Assembly (NCBI RefSeq): GCF_900102785.1
Contig: NZ_FNGC01000024.1
Coordinates: 1-40,515, forward strand
Length of the DNA: 40,515 nucleotides
DNA from: Arthrobacter sp. ok362
GTDB taxonomy: Bacteria; Actinomycetota; Actinomycetes; Actinomycetales; Micrococcaceae
Direction of reading: 5' to 3'
Shown piece by piece: positions 1 through 8,736 of the stretch. The notes beneath the pieces were generated by a model that saw only the letters and a list, made by a program, of their open reading frames with translations, had not been told where the DNA came from and ran no database searches. Within the stretch, counting starts at the first letter, position 1. Every line of letters begins with the position of its first letter. Made by a program: the position numbers and the translations under genes.

Positions 1-1437
1 CCGACGGGCCTGCTGATCAACGGTGAGTGGCGTCCGGCCGCTTCCGGCAAGACCTTCGACGTCGAGGACCCGGCCACCGGAAAGGTCCTGCTCAGCATCG
101 CCGACGCCGGTCCCGAAGACGGCGCCGCCGCCCTGGACGCGGCCGCGGCCGCGCAGGAGTCCTGGGCGAAGGTCCCGCCCCGGGAGCGCGGCGAGATCCT
201 GCGCCGGGCCTTCGAGATGGTCACGGCCCGCGCGGAGGACTTCGCGCTGCTGATGACTTTGGAGATGGGCAAGCCGTTGGCCGAGGCCCGCGGCGAGGTC
301 ACCTATGGTGCGGAGTTCCTGCGCTGGTTCTCCGAGGAGGCCGTGCGCGCCTTCGGCCGGTACTCGGTGTCCCCGGACGGGAAGTCCCGGCTGCTGGTGA
401 CCAAGAAGCCGGTGGGCCCGTGCCTGTTGATCACGCCGTGGAACTTCCCGCTCGCGATGGCGACCCGCAAGATCGCCCCCGCGGTCGCGGCCGGCTGCAC
501 CATGGTGCTGAAGTCCGCGAACCTGACCCCGCTGACCTCCCAGCTGTTCGCGGCCGTGATGGTCGAGGCCGGGCTGCCCGCCGGTGTCCTGAACGTCATC
601 CCGACCTCCACCGCCGGCGCCACGACCGGTCCGCTGATCAAGGATCAGCGGCTGCGGAAGCTGTCCTTCACCGGTTCCACCGAGGTCGGCCGCCGGCTGC
701 TCGCGGACGCCTCCGAGACCGTGCTGCGGACCTCGATGGAGCTCGGCGGGAACGCCCCGTTCGTGGTGTTCGAGGACGCCGACGTCGATGCCGCCGTGGC
801 CGGGGCGATGCTGGCGAAGCTGCGGAACATGGGCGAGGCCTGCACCGCGGCGAACCGGTTCATCGTGCACGAGTCCGTCGCCGGGGAGTTCGCGGAGAAG
901 TTCGCCGCGAAGATGAAGGGCATGACGACCGCCCGCGGGACCGAGGCCGGGTCCAAGGTGGGCCCGCTGATCGATGCCAAGAGCCGGGACAAGGTCCACG
1001 AGCTCGTCACTGACGCCGTCGCCGCCGGCGCGGTCGCGGTGACCGGCGGCTCCGCGGTGGAGGGCCCGGGCTACTTCTACCAGCCCACCATCCTCACCGG
1101 CGTCACCGAGGGCACCCGGATCCTGTCCGAGGAAATCTTCGGACCCGTCGCCCCGATCATCACCTTCGGCACCGAGGACGAGGCCATCCGGCTCGCGAAC
1201 AACACCGAATACGGGCTGGTGGCCTACGTCTTCACCCGGGACCTGAACCGCGGCATCCGGATGGGCGAACGCCTGGAGACCGGCATGCTGGGCCTGAACG
1301 CAGGCGTCGTCTCCAACGCCGCCGCCCCGTTCGGCGGCGTCAAGCAGTCCGGCCTGGGCCGCGAAGGCGGCCTCGAGGGCATCGAGGAATACCTCTACAC
1401 CCAGTACATCGGCATCGCCGACCCCTACGCCGGCTAA
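1..1437 (+). CDS. gabD: NAD(P)-dependent succinate-semialdehyde dehydrogenase, 5'-truncated by the window edge
   Basis: Open from base 1 to a TAA at 1435-1437. It lacks only the first 15 codons found in the complete copy at 39032-40513 and is otherwise identical to it. The family oxidises succinic semialdehyde, or a similar small aldehyde, to the acid in the cytoplasm. Visible ALDH hallmarks, numbered as in the full protein, are the PWNFP segment of the cofactor fold, the general base Glu262 in ELGGN and the nucleophile Cys296 in GEACTAANR, followed by the EEIFGPV motif. A same-strand flavin reductase gene follows after 192 bp. The family call is firm, but the exact aldehyde cannot be read from sequence. 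The missing 5' end is a window-edge effect, not evidence of a broken gene. Confidence 0.88.
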   Translation, partial: PTGLLINGEWRPAASGKTFDVEDPATGKVLLSIADAGPEDGAAALDAAAAAQESWAKVPPRERGEILRRAFEMVTARAEDFALLMTLEMGKPLAEARGEVTYGAEFLRWFSEEAVRAFGRYSVSPDGKSRLLVTKKPVGPCLLITPWNFPLAMATRKIAPAVAAGCTMVLKSANLTPLTSQLFAAVMVEAGLPAGVLNVIPTSTAGATTGPLIKDQRLRKLSFTGSTEVGRRLLADASETVLRTSMELGGNAPFVVFEDADVDAAVAGAMLAKLRNMGEACTAANRFIVHESVAGEFAEKFAAKMKGMTTARGTEAGSKVGPLIDAKSRDKVHELVTDAVAAGAVAVTGGSAVEGPGYFYQPTILTGVTEGTRILSEEIFGPVAPIITFGTEDEAIRLANNTEYGLVAYVFTRDLNRGIRMGERLETGMLGLNAGVVSNAAAPFGGVKQSGLGREGGLEGIEEYLYTQYIGIADPYAG

Positions 1438-1439
1438 CC
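1..1439 (+). repeat. Left copy of 1,439-bp terminal direct repeat
   Basis: Bases 1-1439 match 39077-40515. Every stretch I compared is identical, and the translations of several reading frames, including non-coding ones, agree over their full length. The repeat starts at codon 16 of the dehydrogenase gene and stops two bases after its stop codon. Flanks differ: base 1440 onward leads to the flavin reductase, and sequence before 39077 carries the gene's start. Confidence 0.95.
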
Positions 1440-1629
1440 ATCGCGCGACCCCAGCCAGCCGGCGCGGGGCAAAGCCTCCGACAGAGGCGATTCAACAATC
1501 GTTTGCTTTCGGCCAGTAGCCCTAAAGAGCGTGGGCTGGTGATGGGAAGACGAATGCTCTCGCAACCAGAGGGATGCGGAACGCCATACGATTGCCTTCG
1601 CCGTCATGTTGCCCGCGTAGGCTGAAGTC

Positions 1630-2262
1630 ATGCGAAAAAACTTTGATCCCGGCGAACTGCCTTCACGGGATTTTTACCGGCTGTTGACGGCCGTTGTCGT
1701 TCCCCGTCCGATTGCGTGGGTGTCGAGCAGGTCGGCCGAGGGCGTGGACAATCTTGCTCCGCATTCGTTTTTTACTGTTGCATCAGTAAATCCTCCGATC
1801 GTCCAGTTCACGTCGGTAGGCGAGAAGGATTCGCTGCGGAATATCCGCACGCGGGGAGAGTTTGTGGTGAACCTGGCGCCTGCCGGGCTGATCGCCGAGG
1901 TCAATGCGACGGGCACGAACTTCCCCCCGGACGTGAGTGAGTTCGACGCGACCGGCTTGACGCGCGAAACAGGTCGCACCGTGGGGGTGCCCAGGGTTGC
2001 AGAGTCCCCTGTGGCCTTGGAGTGCCGGCTGCACACTACGCTGCCGATCGGTGACTGCGTTCTGGTCTTCGGGGAGGTCACCCATGCCGTGGTTGATTCA
2101 GACATTCTCGATGGCAGCCACCCGCGGATCGACCTGCTGGAACCGCTGGCACGGTTGGGGCTTGATGAATGGGGCACCACGGGGTCTGTCACGGAGCTGA
2201 AGCGAATCCGCAGGGCCGATTGGCCTGGCGGGTTCCGCCGGAAGAACCGCTCCGAGGGCTGA
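1630..2262 (+). CDS. Flavin reductase family protein (FMN-binding split barrel)
   Basis: A 210-residue protein, the usual size for the DIM6/NTAB flavin reductase-like family. These proteins bind FMN or FAD and commonly supply reduced flavin to a partner monooxygenase. Typical family segments are visible: the VPRPIAWVS strand near residues 24-32, NLAPHSFF near 41-48, the PPIVQF strand near 55-60, and KDSLRNI with FVVNLA near 66-82. No monooxygenase partner lies nearby. The Shine-Dalgarno match is weak; a TAnnnT -10-like hexamer (1618-1623) lies six bases before the ATG, so the mRNA may be leaderless. It converges on the transporter gene across a strong hairpin. Partner and substrate are unknown. 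Confidence 0.8.
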   Translation: MRKNFDPGELPSRDFYRLLTAVVVPRPIAWVSSRSAEGVDNLAPHSFFTVASVNPPIVQFTSVGEKDSLRNIRTRGEFVVNLAPAGLIAEVNATGTNFPPDVSEFDATGLTRETGRTVGVPRVAESPVALECRLHTTLPIGDCVLVFGEVTHAVVDSDILDGSHPRIDLLEPLARLGLDEWGTTGSVTELKRIRRADWPGGFRRKNRSEG

Positions 2263-2263
2263 G

Positions 2264-2305
2264 CCGTTGCGGGGTTCCCGGATGGTCCCGGGCACCCCGC
2301 AACGG
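2264..2305. terminator. Bidirectional hairpin terminator between convergent genes
   Basis: A perfect 12-bp inverted repeat (2264-2275 and 2294-2305) encloses an 18-base loop that contains a smaller TCCCGG/CCCGGG inverted repeat. It sits between the stop of the flavin reductase (2262) and the stop of the transporter (2317), the expected place for a shared terminator. There is no T-tract, as is common in GC-rich actinobacteria. Confidence 0.7.
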
Positions 2306-2316
2306 GGGCTTGTTGG

Positions 2317-3699
2317 TTAGCCGAGGCCGAGCTGGACGAAGATGAGCCAGACGAGGAGCGGCACGATACCGATCATCGCGATCGCCCAGAGAAGCAAAGC
2401 CCGGAAGAACATCCGCTCATCCTTCGGCTGGGCGCTGGCCATGAGAAGCGCTCCGCTGGTGGACATCGGACTGACATCCACGACGGAGGAACTGATGGCG
2501 ATGGCTGTGATCACGCCGATGGGGGAGAGCATCGGGTCCATTGCGATGGGGGTGACAATCGGGCTGACCACGCCAAGAGTGCCGGTAGTGGATGCGAAGG
2601 CGGAGACAACCGCCACCACGTAGCTGGCGATCAGGGCGGCTAGGGAACTGTCACCCAAGCCCGCGATACCTGCCTCCAGTTCCTTCAGGGCTCCCATTTC
2701 TTCAAGCAAGCCCACGTAGGTGACGATGCCGGTGACCAGGATGATGGCGGACCAGGGCATGCTCTCCACGGCAGGCTTCTGCTCGCCGGGGTTCACGCAG
2801 ATCAGCACCAAGGCGACGACGAGGGACGCCACTCCGACGTCGATGCCCAGAACTGTCGTCAATACCAGCAGCGCTGCCAGACCGATCAGGGTCAGGATCC
2901 GCATCGGTGTTGCCGCCACCTTGACAGGGCCCTTGTGCAAGGCGGGGTCCGTTGCCACCTGTGCCGGAGCTGCAACGGTGAGCACCGAGCTCCCCGACTC
3001 ACCGGCCAGGCTCCCGGCTGACCCGGAATTTACGGAGCCAGAGTTGGAGTCGGCTCCGGCGGCGCCTGTCTCACTGCCGCTCCCACGTGTAATGCGGCGT
3101 TTCATGATCCACTGAATCAGGACGTAGGCGATGACTGCCAGGATTGCGTTGAAGACGAAGCAGTAGACATACAGCTTCAAGGAATCCGCGGATGCTCCTG
3201 CATCATCGAGCATGACATTGGCGAGCACGCCGAAGGGGTTGACCGGAGAGAACGCGCCGGCGTTTGCGCCCTGGACGATGACCAGGCCCATGGCCAGGGT
3301 GCTGATGCCGAACCGCAGACCGAGCGCCAGAGCCACTGGAGCGACGATCGCGATGGCGGCCGGCGTGAATGCCCCGGCCGACGCGAGAGCAGCAGTCAGG
3401 AGGAACATCAGGATGGGAACGAGCACCTTGCGGTCGCCGGCGAGACGTTCGGCCCAGTAGGCGAGCAGGTCAATGGTGCCGTTGATCCTCACGATGGCGA
3501 AGAGTAGTGTGGCGCCGACGAGGATGAAGAACAGGCCCGCCGGGAACTGGCCGATGACGTCCTTGATGGGCATGCCCACCAGAAGAGTACCGACGCCGAA
3601 TGCGGCGACGAGGGCGATGAGTCCGGCGTTGATCCTGGTGAACGAACCGATGGCAAAGGCTGCTACAAGGATGAAGAACGCGATTAGGGATAGTGACAT
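2317..3699 (-). CDS. Putative C4-dicarboxylate/malonate carrier (MatC/SLC13-like)
   Basis: A 460-residue polytopic membrane protein with about a dozen hydrophobic segments. The N-terminal half resembles the dicarboxylate carrier MatC N-terminal family, and the whole resembles ion-transporter-superfamily dicarboxylate carriers. A Ser/Gly/Ala-rich hydrophilic stretch near residues 205-245 separates two membrane halves, and each half has the Gly/Pro/Ser-rich turns typical of such carriers (SAGAFTPAAIAI near 108; ASTTGTLGVVSP in the second half). It starts 12 bp after the stop of the maleate isomerase gene, so the two form an operon. That pairing suggests import of maleate or a similar dicarboxylate. 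Substrate is inferred from context only. Confidence 0.75.
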   Translation of the reverse strand: MSLSLIAFFILVAAFAIGSFTRINAGLIALVAAFGVGTLLVGMPIKDVIGQFPAGLFFILVGATLLFAIVRINGTIDLLAYWAERLAGDRKVLVPILMFLLTAALASAGAFTPAAIAIVAPVALALGLRFGISTLAMGLVIVQGANAGAFSPVNPFGVLANVMLDDAGASADSLKLYVYCFVFNAILAVIAYVLIQWIMKRRITRGSGSETGAAGADSNSGSVNSGSAGSLAGESGSSVLTVAAPAQVATDPALHKGPVKVAATPMRILTLIGLAALLVLTTVLGIDVGVASLVVALVLICVNPGEQKPAVESMPWSAIILVTGIVTYVGLLEEMGALKELEAGIAGLGDSSLAALIASYVVAVVSAFASTTGTLGVVSPIVTPIAMDPMLSPIGVITAIAISSSVVDVSPMSTSGALLMASAQPKDERMFFRALLLWAIAMIGIVPLLVWLIFVQLGLG

Positions 3700-3711
3700 G
3701 GCGGCGTTCGC

Positions 3712-4530
3712 TTAGATGGTCGCGTCGGTCAGGACGCGTGTTCCTGAAAGAAGGCTGCCGGCACCGGTGATGGCCGGAGTGTGCCCGAGTGCTTTCAGGA
3801 TTTCGTACGTCGTGGCCGTCGCCGCAGTGACGACGGGCAGTCCGAGTTCATCTTCAACGGCCTGGACCGCTGGAAGTGACGGCATCTGGACGCAGGCGGA
3901 AAGAATAATGGCCTCGGCGCCTTCGCGCTTGAGGTTACGCGCAATGCCAGGAAGGTTCTGTGGGTCAAGGCAACCGACGGCCAAGTTGTCGGCAACTTCG
4001 AGACTGGTTGCATCCAGGACGGTGATTCCGGCGCCCTCGATGTACTCGACCACCATCTGGGTCAGCGGTTTCATGTACGGGGTGATCATGGCAACCTTGC
4101 GGACGCCCATCTCCTGCAAGGTTCGTACCAGCGCTCCAGCACTGCTTGTGACAGGTGCCGGATGCCCGTTTCGGGCGGCAGCAGCGGCGATGACCTCTTC
4201 GGATCTGGCATGGGCTCCCGGCCCCTGCGCCATGACGGCGACGAGGCAGGCGTAGGCGATGACGTCCACGTCGGCGTCCGACACGGCTTCGGCGCAGCCG
4301 GCCGCTTTGCCCACCATCGCGAGAAGTTCTTCACGATTGACGTTTTTCATACCCGCCCTGGCGGAGTGGAAGGTGTACTTGTGCCCGGTGGCCTCGGACT
4401 GGCGGCGGAAGAGCTCGGGAAGCTCGGTTTCCATGGTGGTGTTGGAACTGGGAACGATCAGGCCGACGCGGGACGCGCCGGGGCGCTTGGGCTCGGCGGC
4501 AGTTTCACGGATGACTTCAGGGGTGCTCAT
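3712..4530 (-). CDS. maiA: Maleate cis-trans isomerase (Asp/Glu racemase superfamily)
   Basis: A 272-residue cytoplasmic enzyme predicted to convert maleate to fumarate, feeding the TCA cycle. The N-terminal GLIVPSSNTTMETE signature (residues 23-36) is typical of maleate isomerases and arylmalonate decarboxylases. Both catalytic cysteines of the isomerase are present: Cys95 in AYACLV and Cys213 in LSACVQMPS. An upstream in-frame start at 4587 would add 19 residues, but the ATG at 4530 has a good GGAG ribosome site and begins the conserved length, so it is preferred. First gene of a leftward operon with the dicarboxylate carrier, divergent from an IclR regulator. Arylmalonate decarboxylase or hydantoin-racemase-like activity is a less likely alternative, since two cysteines in these positions favour the isomerase. 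Confidence 0.82.
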   Translation of the reverse strand: MSTPEVIRETAAEPKRPGASRVGLIVPSSNTTMETELPELFRRQSEATGHKYTFHSARAGMKNVNREELLAMVGKAAGCAEAVSDADVDVIAYACLVAVMAQGPGAHARSEEVIAAAAARNGHPAPVTSSAGALVRTLQEMGVRKVAMITPYMKPLTQMVVEYIEGAGITVLDATSLEVADNLAVGCLDPQNLPGIARNLKREGAEAIILSACVQMPSLPAVQAVEDELGLPVVTAATATTYEILKALGHTPAITGAGSLLSGTRVLTDATI

Positions 4531-4560
4531 GGCTACTCCACGACGTTGTGTTGACGGGTA

Positions 4561-4596
4561 ATCCCATAATCTGGGTTGCGATCCCATGATGTGGGT
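4561..4596. promoter_or_regulatory. Two tandem 16-bp operator-like repeats upstream of maiA
   Basis: ATCCCATAATCTGGGT (4561-4576) and ATCCCATGATGTGGGT (4581-4596) are near-identical, 14 of 16 bases, each an imperfect dyad (CCCA...TGGG). Their starts are exactly 20 bp apart, about two helical turns, so bound dimers would lie on one face. They lie 30 bp upstream of the maiA start and about 120 bp upstream of the divergent IclR gene, the natural site for IclR binding. Confidence 0.65.
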
Positions 4597-4717
4597 CTCA
4601 TTGGTGGAATGTCAAACAGAACACATCCGTTCACGGGAGGCGCCCGGGGAGTCCGCTTCTAGCTTGTCTAGGATGGGATCCGCGCAAGATCGGGAATAAC
4701 AGCAGAAAGGACCCTCC

Positions 4718-5497
4718 GTGACATCCGAACAGGGCTCAGGCTCCTCACCACTACTGGTGCTCCACAAGGTCGCCGAGATACTTGACTGTTTCACTATCGC
4801 CGAACCGGAGCCGACTCTCCAGCAGATCATCCGGCGGACGGGACTGCCCTCCAGTACCTGCCAAAGGCTCGTTCAGAACATGGTCCGGGAAGGATTCCTG
4901 GACCGGGAGGGAGACCGGTACCGGATCGGAATCGGCATGGTCCGCTGGGCCGCACCCGGAACCCTGGGACTCGACCTCGTCAAGCTGGTAAAACCCGTGC
5001 TGCAGCAGCTCCGCGATGAAACAGGCGAAAGCGCATGTCTTTACGTCAGAGACGGAGCGTTCCGTACAGTGGTCGCAGTCGCAGAAACGCGCCATGTGGT
5101 GATGCGGCCCTTCATGGTCGGAATGGTGATGCCTCTCCACGCAGGAGCTCCGGGCAAGATCTTCCTGGCGCATGACCCGGATGCCTGGAGTCCGTTGTCC
5201 GAATCGGAGATGAGCCGCTACACCCCTGCAACTCCGGGCACCCTCGAGCTTCTCCGGCAGCAGGCGCAGGCAGCCAGGGAGCAGGGCTACTATGCGGCCT
5301 TCGGCGAACGCAACGAAGACGTCGGATCGGTCAGCGCACCCGTTTTTGACCACACCGGTCGGCTGGCCGGTGTTCTGGGCCTCGGGTTTCCCACCCAGCG
5401 CATAACGCCCGCTGACGTGCCGAGGCTCGGCCCCATCGTGGCACGGGCCGCCGCCGCAGCGAGTAAAGCGCTGGCCTATCAGGATGTGAAGGCATAA
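4718..5497 (+). CDS. IclR-family transcriptional regulator
   Basis: A 259-residue regulator with GTG start, preceded by AGAAAGGA at 4704-4711. The N-terminal winged helix-turn-helix spans about residues 12-75 (VAEILDCF, TLQQIIRRTGLPSSTCQRLVQNM, then a YRIG wing). The C-terminal IclR effector domain follows (about 85-255), with the HAGAPGKIFLA segment near 145 and a LGLGFPTQR segment near 222. It is divergent from the maleate isomerase/transporter operon, with twin operator-like repeats in between, so local control in response to maleate or a related acid is the simplest reading. A hairpin after the stop may end the transcript. Confidence 0.88.
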   Translation: MTSEQGSGSSPLLVLHKVAEILDCFTIAEPEPTLQQIIRRTGLPSSTCQRLVQNMVREGFLDREGDRYRIGIGMVRWAAPGTLGLDLVKLVKPVLQQLRDETGESACLYVRDGAFRTVVAVAETRHVVMRPFMVGMVMPLHAGAPGKIFLAHDPDAWSPLSESEMSRYTPATPGTLELLRQQAQAAREQGYYAAFGERNEDVGSVSAPVFDHTGRLAGVLGLGFPTQRITPADVPRLGPIVARAAAAASKALAYQDVKA

Positions 5498-5523
5498 AGG
5501 ACTAGAGAACATTGCCGCGGGCC

Positions 5524-5567
5524 ACGGCCGTTTCCTGTCTCCCTCCGATACTAAGGAAGTCGGCCGT
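5524..5567. terminator. Candidate terminator after the IclR gene
   Basis: Inverted repeat ACGGCCG (5524-5530) with CGGCCGT (5561-5567), extended inward by TTCC (5532-5535) with GGAA (5555-5558) around a 19-base loop. It lies 27 bp past the IclR stop. No T-tract follows, so this could also be a simple dyad. Confidence 0.4.
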
Positions 5568-6051
5568 CTGAGAACGGCTCGTACCGCTGGACAGACCGAG
5601 GTTTCAGCGGCCATGCAGACGAGGGTTCGAAATCACAAGCGCCACGCAACGACCGCTGGCACGTACGACTCGCGCCGGGCAACACGTAGTCTGCGCGAAC
5701 ATCGCCGGATTCGCCCGACGTAGCCCTAGATGATGCCTGCTCAAGGACGGGTCCAGTCATGCGTCCAGTTCCGTGCGCTTCGGGTCCGAGACCTACTGGA
5801 TCGTCTTGTAAGCCGGGGGTTGTGCGATAGCGAAGTGCGGCCACGACGGCTCCTGGAACTTCGGTACGCAGGTGCCCCGTGACCGTGCCTCGCGAGTTCC
5901 ATTGACTGCGGTCCATCGCTGTTAGGAGACGCAAGATACGCACATGCAGACATTCCACTCTTCAGCATCAGCATGCGCTCCATCCATCCCCAACGGTAGC
6001 TGCCGCCGGTCACCTGCCGCTTTACCAGCCTCGTCTACCGGAAATCCACAG
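5568..6051. other. No recognisable gene (decayed stretch)
   Basis: About 480 bp in which I find no convincing gene. Open frames exist on both strands, but their predicted proteins are rich in Arg, Ser and Pro and lack domain-like patterns. The stretch adjoins a frameshifted ROK remnant, so it may be eroded coding DNA. Confidence 0.4.
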
Positions 6052-6361
6052 CTAAAGACCAAGCGGCTGCATCGTCGAGTTCGAGGGACGGGTGTGGTAG
6101 GCGATCCCGCGCGGGGACAGGACCTGCTCGATGCCGGAGATCATTCCGCCAATTAGGCCGGCCTCGTTTCCGAGCGTGCTGTGCACCAACGAGAGATTGC
6201 GTGTCGCCAGAGGTTGGCCCTGTTGGTAGACGACGCTACGGACCTGGGGCAAGAATCTATTCGGTGCATTGTGTGACGGCACCAGCCAGGACGATCCGGG
6301 CCGGATTGCTGAAGTTCACCAGACCTGCGACAACTGCAACGTCTGGGTCATCCGCGTCGGC
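6052..6361 (-). pseudogene. C-terminal remnant of a ROK-family protein, frameshifted
   Basis: On the minus strand, 6361-6269 encodes a segment containing AGLVNFSNPARIVLAGAVTQ, and a second frame down to the stop at 6052 encodes RSVVYQQGQPLATRNLSL and later EQVLSP. Placed end to end these match the last ~90 residues of ROK regulators, including the intact one in this window (LINPSLIVVGGSLAQ... ETVYARSTPLATQHL... EHALAP). The reading frame changes between 6269 and about 6255, so at least one indel is needed. No N-terminal DNA-binding or sugar-kinase part is visible upstream. It is a dead fragment of a third ROK gene. Confidence 0.7.
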
Positions 6362-6772
6362 TCTGTGGCGTGTTGTCAGGGCACCGTCCAGTTTGCGATC
6401 AGAATCTCGAAGTGGCGGGGGCCAGAGGCCCCGGACTCAGGAGACTTTCCCTGAGATCGAATCCAGGGCCTAGGACGCGCACTGACTCCAGGCTCGGTTG
6501 ACGGGACTGCTGCACGAAGTGATCGGTCCGGGATCAAAGAATGCACGCTTTGGAACAAAGCCCACCTTCTTGGCACGACTAACAACCGTAGGATTTTTTG
6601 AAAGCGGTCACACAGCTTTCGACGGGGCAACTCCGGCCAGAGGGGCCGTTCGTGCCGCCAGAGCCAGGCCCCGATCCATAAAGACCTTTCCGTGCCGCAC
6701 GAGTGGCTCCGTTCCGGGATACCGGCTGCGTGAGCGAACTGCCTTTGAGTGCTACCAGAACAGGAACGACCC
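6362..6772. other. No recognisable gene
   Basis: About 410 bp upstream of the small ORF. Overlapping open frames on both strands give no recognisable domain and have no good ribosome sites. This may include the promoter of the small downstream gene and further remains of the ROK region. Confidence 0.4.
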
Positions 6773-6991
6773 ATGATCACCGCCGCCACCGGGCCTACTT
6801 ATCACGTCACAGCAGACGAGCCCCAGCTGATCGCCGAACGCCTCGATGCCGCTGAGAAATTGGCTCGGGAGCGGGCTCTCAGGGAAGGCAGTCACGGAAT
6901 TCTCGTGACCCGCCATGGACCGACCTCGTTCACAGTAAATCTGAGCCCAGACGTTCCCTACGGAATCACTCAGGAACGCGATCTCGCCTAA
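6773..6991 (+). CDS. Small hypothetical protein (72 aa)
   Basis: A short soluble protein. The ATG at 6773 follows an AGGA seven bases upstream (6762-6765) and is preferred to an earlier in-frame start at 6749. The sequence is balanced and protein-like: an alpha-helical run rich in Glu, Arg and Ala (near 15-40, LDAAEKLARERALREG) followed by a short beta-like segment (GILVTRHGPTSFTVNLS). The composition contrasts with the disordered open frames around it, and I recall similar short hypothetical proteins in Arthrobacter, but no function is known to me. The next gene, 242 bp downstream, is an EAL phosphodiesterase on the same strand. Confidence 0.6.
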   Translation: MITAATGPTYHVTADEPQLIAERLDAAEKLARERALREGSHGILVTRHGPTSFTVNLSPDVPYGITQERDLA

Positions 6992-7233
6992 GACCGGGAC
7001 AATGCCGGCAAGAACGATGTCCGGCCAGCCTGATCATGCACATACCCTGCCGCGTCACGGCATGCCTTAGACGGACATCTGCCGATGCTGACCCCAGCTA
7101 GCTGACCAATACCCGAATTGAGCACGGAAGAAGACTCGTATGTCACCAGACACGATGCATCAGCACATTGCCCTCACGACTGAGGCGGCATAACGCGCTC
7201 TTGGAAACATCACTTTGTCGACGTCCGTCGTTC

Positions 7234-8625
7234 ATGTCCCCAGAGCCGACTGACTTCCGCCAACCTCGAACACCACCGGGCGGTCGATGGTTGCTGGTCG
7301 TTCTGTCTCTCGAGTTGGTATCGGCGTCGTCAATACTCCTGCCTCTCCTGTTTGGTCTTGAGCCTTGGAGCGGGCGCGAGGTCCCCGCCAGATTGTCCAT
7401 CCTCGCCTCGATCCTGCTCCTTCCCGTTCTCCTTCATGCGGCCTGGCGCCTCATCCGGCAGCAGCGCCGCGATCGGATCGAGGCGTCAACTACCGCCGGT
7501 CTCCTGGTCACGGTCCTGGGCGCAACCCGGGTATGGCTTTGGGCTGTAGGAGCAGACGGCCGGTTCACCTTCTCCAGCCTGGCAAGTCGGGAACTGCTCG
7601 GCTATGAGCCCTCCGACCTGGTGGGACGCCCGTGCAGTCTCATCATCGACCTTGCTGACCTCAAGACCGCACGGAAACCAGATGCACGTGCGGGCCGAGA
7701 AGGGCTCTTGCTTTCCGCCCGCCACCGTGATGGGCGGCGACTGAGCGTCGAGGTCGTCGGAAGGCCCCGGTCCGAGGGGGGCGGCGGGAGATCAGGGTTC
7801 GAGGGAATCGCGCACCCGCTGGCTGACCACGCGGCGCACAGCCCGGCGGACCAGGAAGTCAGGGCGCGCCTCGGTCGCCTGTTCGCCACCCGGACATTGA
7901 TAACGGCGTTTCAGCCGATCCGTGTCTTGGGAACCGGCGAGATTGTCGGTGCCGAAGCGCTCACTCGGTTCGTCAGCTCTCCCTTCAGGTCTCCGGATCA
8001 ATGGTTCGACGAGGCGGATTCAATCGGGCGGGGCCTCGAACTCGAATTCCTTGCCTTGGAAACTGCGTTGCTTGCTGCAGTGGAGCTGCCTTCCCATCTC
8101 TATATTGCTGTCAATCTCTCGCCGGCGGCCTGCCTAGATCCGAGGCTAAGTGACATCGTGAGGGATTCCGGTCTGAAACCCGTGCGGATCGTCGTGGAGC
8201 TGACTGAGCGCTCAGCCGTAGCTGACTATGCACGTCTCGCAGCAGCACTGGCCCCGCTTAGAAGCGTTGGGTTACGCATAGCTATCGACGACGTCGGCGC
8301 CGGGTTCTCGTCCATGCGCCACATCCTTAGGCTCGGCCCAGAACTGATCAAACTTGACCGGACAATCGTTGCGGGAATCGACAACAACCCCAACCAGAAA
8401 GCCCTGTGCGCGGCGATGGTCAGCTTCTCGTCACAAATCGGGGCAAGTCTGGTCGTCGAGGGAATCGAAACCCACGCAGAACTAACCGCAATTACCGAGC
8501 TGGGCGTCAACACCGGGCAAGGCTACCTCTTGGGACGACCATCTGTGCTTCCGTCGGACTGGTCCCTTTGGAGACAGCGGAACCGGTCGTCAACGAGTGG
8601 AAATGACGATAGTCATGATACCTAG
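7234..8625 (+). CDS. Membrane-bound PAS-EAL cyclic-di-GMP phosphodiesterase
   Basis: A 463-residue signalling protein that should hydrolyse c-di-GMP to pGpG. Two membrane segments (about 19-42 and 53-73) are followed by a PAS-like sensor (about 95-180, WLWAVGADGRFTFSS) and a C-terminal EAL domain (about 215-450). Catalytic elements are intact: E241 in EALTR, N294 in AVNLSP, E322 in VELTER, the D352-D353 pair in IDDVGAG, K373 in LIKLD and the VVEGIET loop, then GYLLGRP. No GGDEF domain is present. A TTG start at 7168 would add 22 Arg-rich residues; the ATG at 7234 is preferred although it lacks a clear ribosome site. The PAS ligand is unknown. Confidence 0.85.
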   Translation: MSPEPTDFRQPRTPPGGRWLLVVLSLELVSASSILLPLLFGLEPWSGREVPARLSILASILLLPVLLHAAWRLIRQQRRDRIEASTTAGLLVTVLGATRVWLWAVGADGRFTFSSLASRELLGYEPSDLVGRPCSLIIDLADLKTARKPDARAGREGLLLSARHRDGRRLSVEVVGRPRSEGGGGRSGFEGIAHPLADHAAHSPADQEVRARLGRLFATRTLITAFQPIRVLGTGEIVGAEALTRFVSSPFRSPDQWFDEADSIGRGLELEFLALETALLAAVELPSHLYIAVNLSPAACLDPRLSDIVRDSGLKPVRIVVELTERSAVADYARLAAALAPLRSVGLRIAIDDVGAGFSSMRHILRLGPELIKLDRTIVAGIDNNPNQKALCAAMVSFSSQIGASLVVEGIETHAELTAITELGVNTGQGYLLGRPSVLPSDWSLWRQRNRSSTSGNDDSHDT

Positions 8626-8736
8626 GGCCGATGCCTCGGAGCCGGCCAGTCTCCCGACCAATGTTCATACCGGGGCGGATTGCGCGCTTTGCCCTGCCCG
8701 GAGAACCAACGCCACGACTATGCGGAAAGTATTCAG

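Noticed and set aside
7140..7193. 17-codon ATG ORF with a GGAAG upstream, just before the EAL gene
   Set aside because: It could be a leader peptide, but nothing besides a weak ribosome site supports it and no attenuator hairpin follows.
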